The position numbers and the translations under genes were made by a program. A stretch of DNA of 64,000 nucleotides from Epithemia pelagica (Eukaryota > Bacillariophyta > Bacillariophyceae > Surirellales > Surirellaceae): assembly GCA_946965045.2 (NCBI GenBank), contig OX337229.1:186001-250000 (forward strand), given 5' to 3'. Positions 63,016 to 64,000 of this stretch are shown here, piece by piece. How positions within the stretch are numbered: the first letter of the stretch is position 1; every line of letters begins with the position of its first letter. The notes beneath the pieces are model-generated. The model worked only from the letters and a program-made list of their open reading frames with translations, was not told where the DNA came from and made no database searches.

Positions 63016-63950
63016 AGATTTGATATTCCAATTCTCCCGATTTGAGTTCCATCCATTCTGAATCCGCCCGTCGCAATCGTTTCAATTCTTGCGTCTTGGT
63101 GTGAATCGTGGCTTGCAATTGCTGCAATTGCTGTTTGGTAACCAGACCAATTCTTGTTCCAAGACGTAGCCTTGTCGTTCGCCGGGAACGTGTCCCCCGT
63201 GGCCCCGGCTAATTGATAATTCACCAGACTGCCGGCCACACTGGGAGCGTGTTTGGCATACCACGAAGTGCGGGGCAAACTGTTGGTACCGGCTTCCTGG
63301 ACGCGGACCGTTCCATTCCACAGTCCGTCGCGACGCAATGCATTGAGAACGTGCAAATTTTCGGCGGCCAAGGGATTGGCGGTGAAATTTTCGCGTTCCA
63401 ACAAGTGACGATTCAAAATGATCCAAACGTGTTGGACCGGTGGTTCGGGAAGAGCCTGGTACAAAAGCCTTGCTCATGTTGGCCAACCGGGTTTCCTTTT
63501 GACTTTTGCAGGGACGATCATGTTGCATGTCCGGTTGAATCCGGGCATGCAAACACATGTAGCCAGTTGGAGGCGGCGAACCAGCCGCCAATGGTGGTGT
63601 TTCAAGCATGCGAGTCTGGGTGGATTGAATCATTTGTGCCAGGTCCGGGTGCGGTCGAAAGGCGCCGTGCATCAGGGCCAAATCGGCCTTGTGTCGGCCA
63701 TGCTCTTGAGGTTGATTGAAAAGGCCCTTGGTATACTGCTTGTAGGCGACAAAGAGTTTGGTTTGTTTCCCGTAGCCATAGGGCAAGGTGGGATTGTCCG
63801 AATTCATCGGCCACTGACTGTTGGATCGCATGTGAATGGGGGAGGGATGATGAACCACCAACCGAGGCAGAGGTGGTTTGTTGTTTGTAGTGTTGTTGGT
63901 TATACTGTTGGATATCATCGCCGTGGTGCTCGTATATTGTTATTCCAATG
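62982..63950 (-). pseudogene. O-fucosyltransferase-like gene fragment, unit 2
   Basis: Near-identical to 55668-56620, including the frame change. It has lost about 20 bp near 63138 relative to unit 1, which alters the C-terminal coiled-coil frame (NWSGYQTAIAAIASHD). Confidence 0.6.
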
Positions 63951-64000
63951 CACAACGTCAAACAATCCTGCTGCGGCGCCGTCTGTTGCCACCACAAGGA
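63950..64000 (-). pseudogene. Start of another PSLEPS ectodomain fragment, cut by the window
   Basis: The last bases (gttgccaccacaagga) match unit 1 at the junction of the fucosyltransferase and PSLEPS fragments. Confidence 0.6.

Larger units (their letters stand above)
59285..64000 (+). repeat. Tandem segmental duplication, unit 2 (no transposon; cut by window end)
   Basis: Collinear with 47700-51064 plus 55038-56650. The last ~40 bp match the PSLEPS fragment at ~56640-56680, so a third unit or another fragment probably follows. Confidence 0.85.

Overview
The window reads as nuclear DNA of a photosynthetic stramenopile, most probably a diatom. The signs are dense genes on both strands, few and short GT-AG introns (about 84-330 bp), proteins padded with Thr, Gln, Ser or Asp runs, a protein with a signal, transit and twin-arginine leader suited to a secondary plastid, a PSLEPS-repeat membrane protein, and a PIF/Harbinger transposon. 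I saw no rRNA, tRNA, CRISPR array or bacterial-style operon. The species cannot be named from sequence alone.

Left part (1-42 kb) is mostly single-copy genes: an unrecognised protein (715), a calmodulin-lysine N-methyltransferase homologue (3543), a PDZ-like coiled-coil protein (6570), a vWA-ATPase-helical repeat protein (10663-15293, minus), a secreted methionine-rich repeat protein with tail-fibre-like motifs (15968), a decayed RING gene (19076), a probable thylakoid-lumen short-chain dehydrogenase (20866), the GPI transamidase catalytic subunit PIG-K/GPI8 (22705, minus), three secreted ABM-like proteins with GPI-type tails (24137, 28146 and 30655, all minus), a Crinkler/RHS-like NTPase lodged in that array (25851), a type II membrane glycosyltransferase-like protein (33469, minus), a paralogue of the vWA-ATPase broken by a nonsense codon and a frameshift (35901), and an archaemetzincin (40573).

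Right part (42-64 kb) is a decaying tandem segmental duplication. Each unit carries the 5' part of a PSLEPS membrane-protein gene, an alpha/beta-hydrolase pseudogene (inverted in the second unit), a low-complexity gene, a divergently transcribed membrane-anchored coiled-coil gene, and a broken O-fucosyltransferase-like fragment. A third unit starts at the window end. A separate inverted copy of the coiled-coil gene module sits at 8287-10411. One tandem unit was split by a 3973-bp PIF/Harbinger element (51065-55037) with 13-bp terminal inverted repeats and a CAG target duplication; the other two copies preserve the empty site.

Themes: GPI anchoring (the transamidase next to predicted GPI-anchored substrates); repeated birth and decay of paralogues (ATPase pair, hydrolase pair, fucosyltransferase pair); and a three-copy gene family with in-frame indels (membrane segment, coiled coil, acidic linker, RRSARLL motif, lysine-rich tail). 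That family is the best candidate here for something undescribed.
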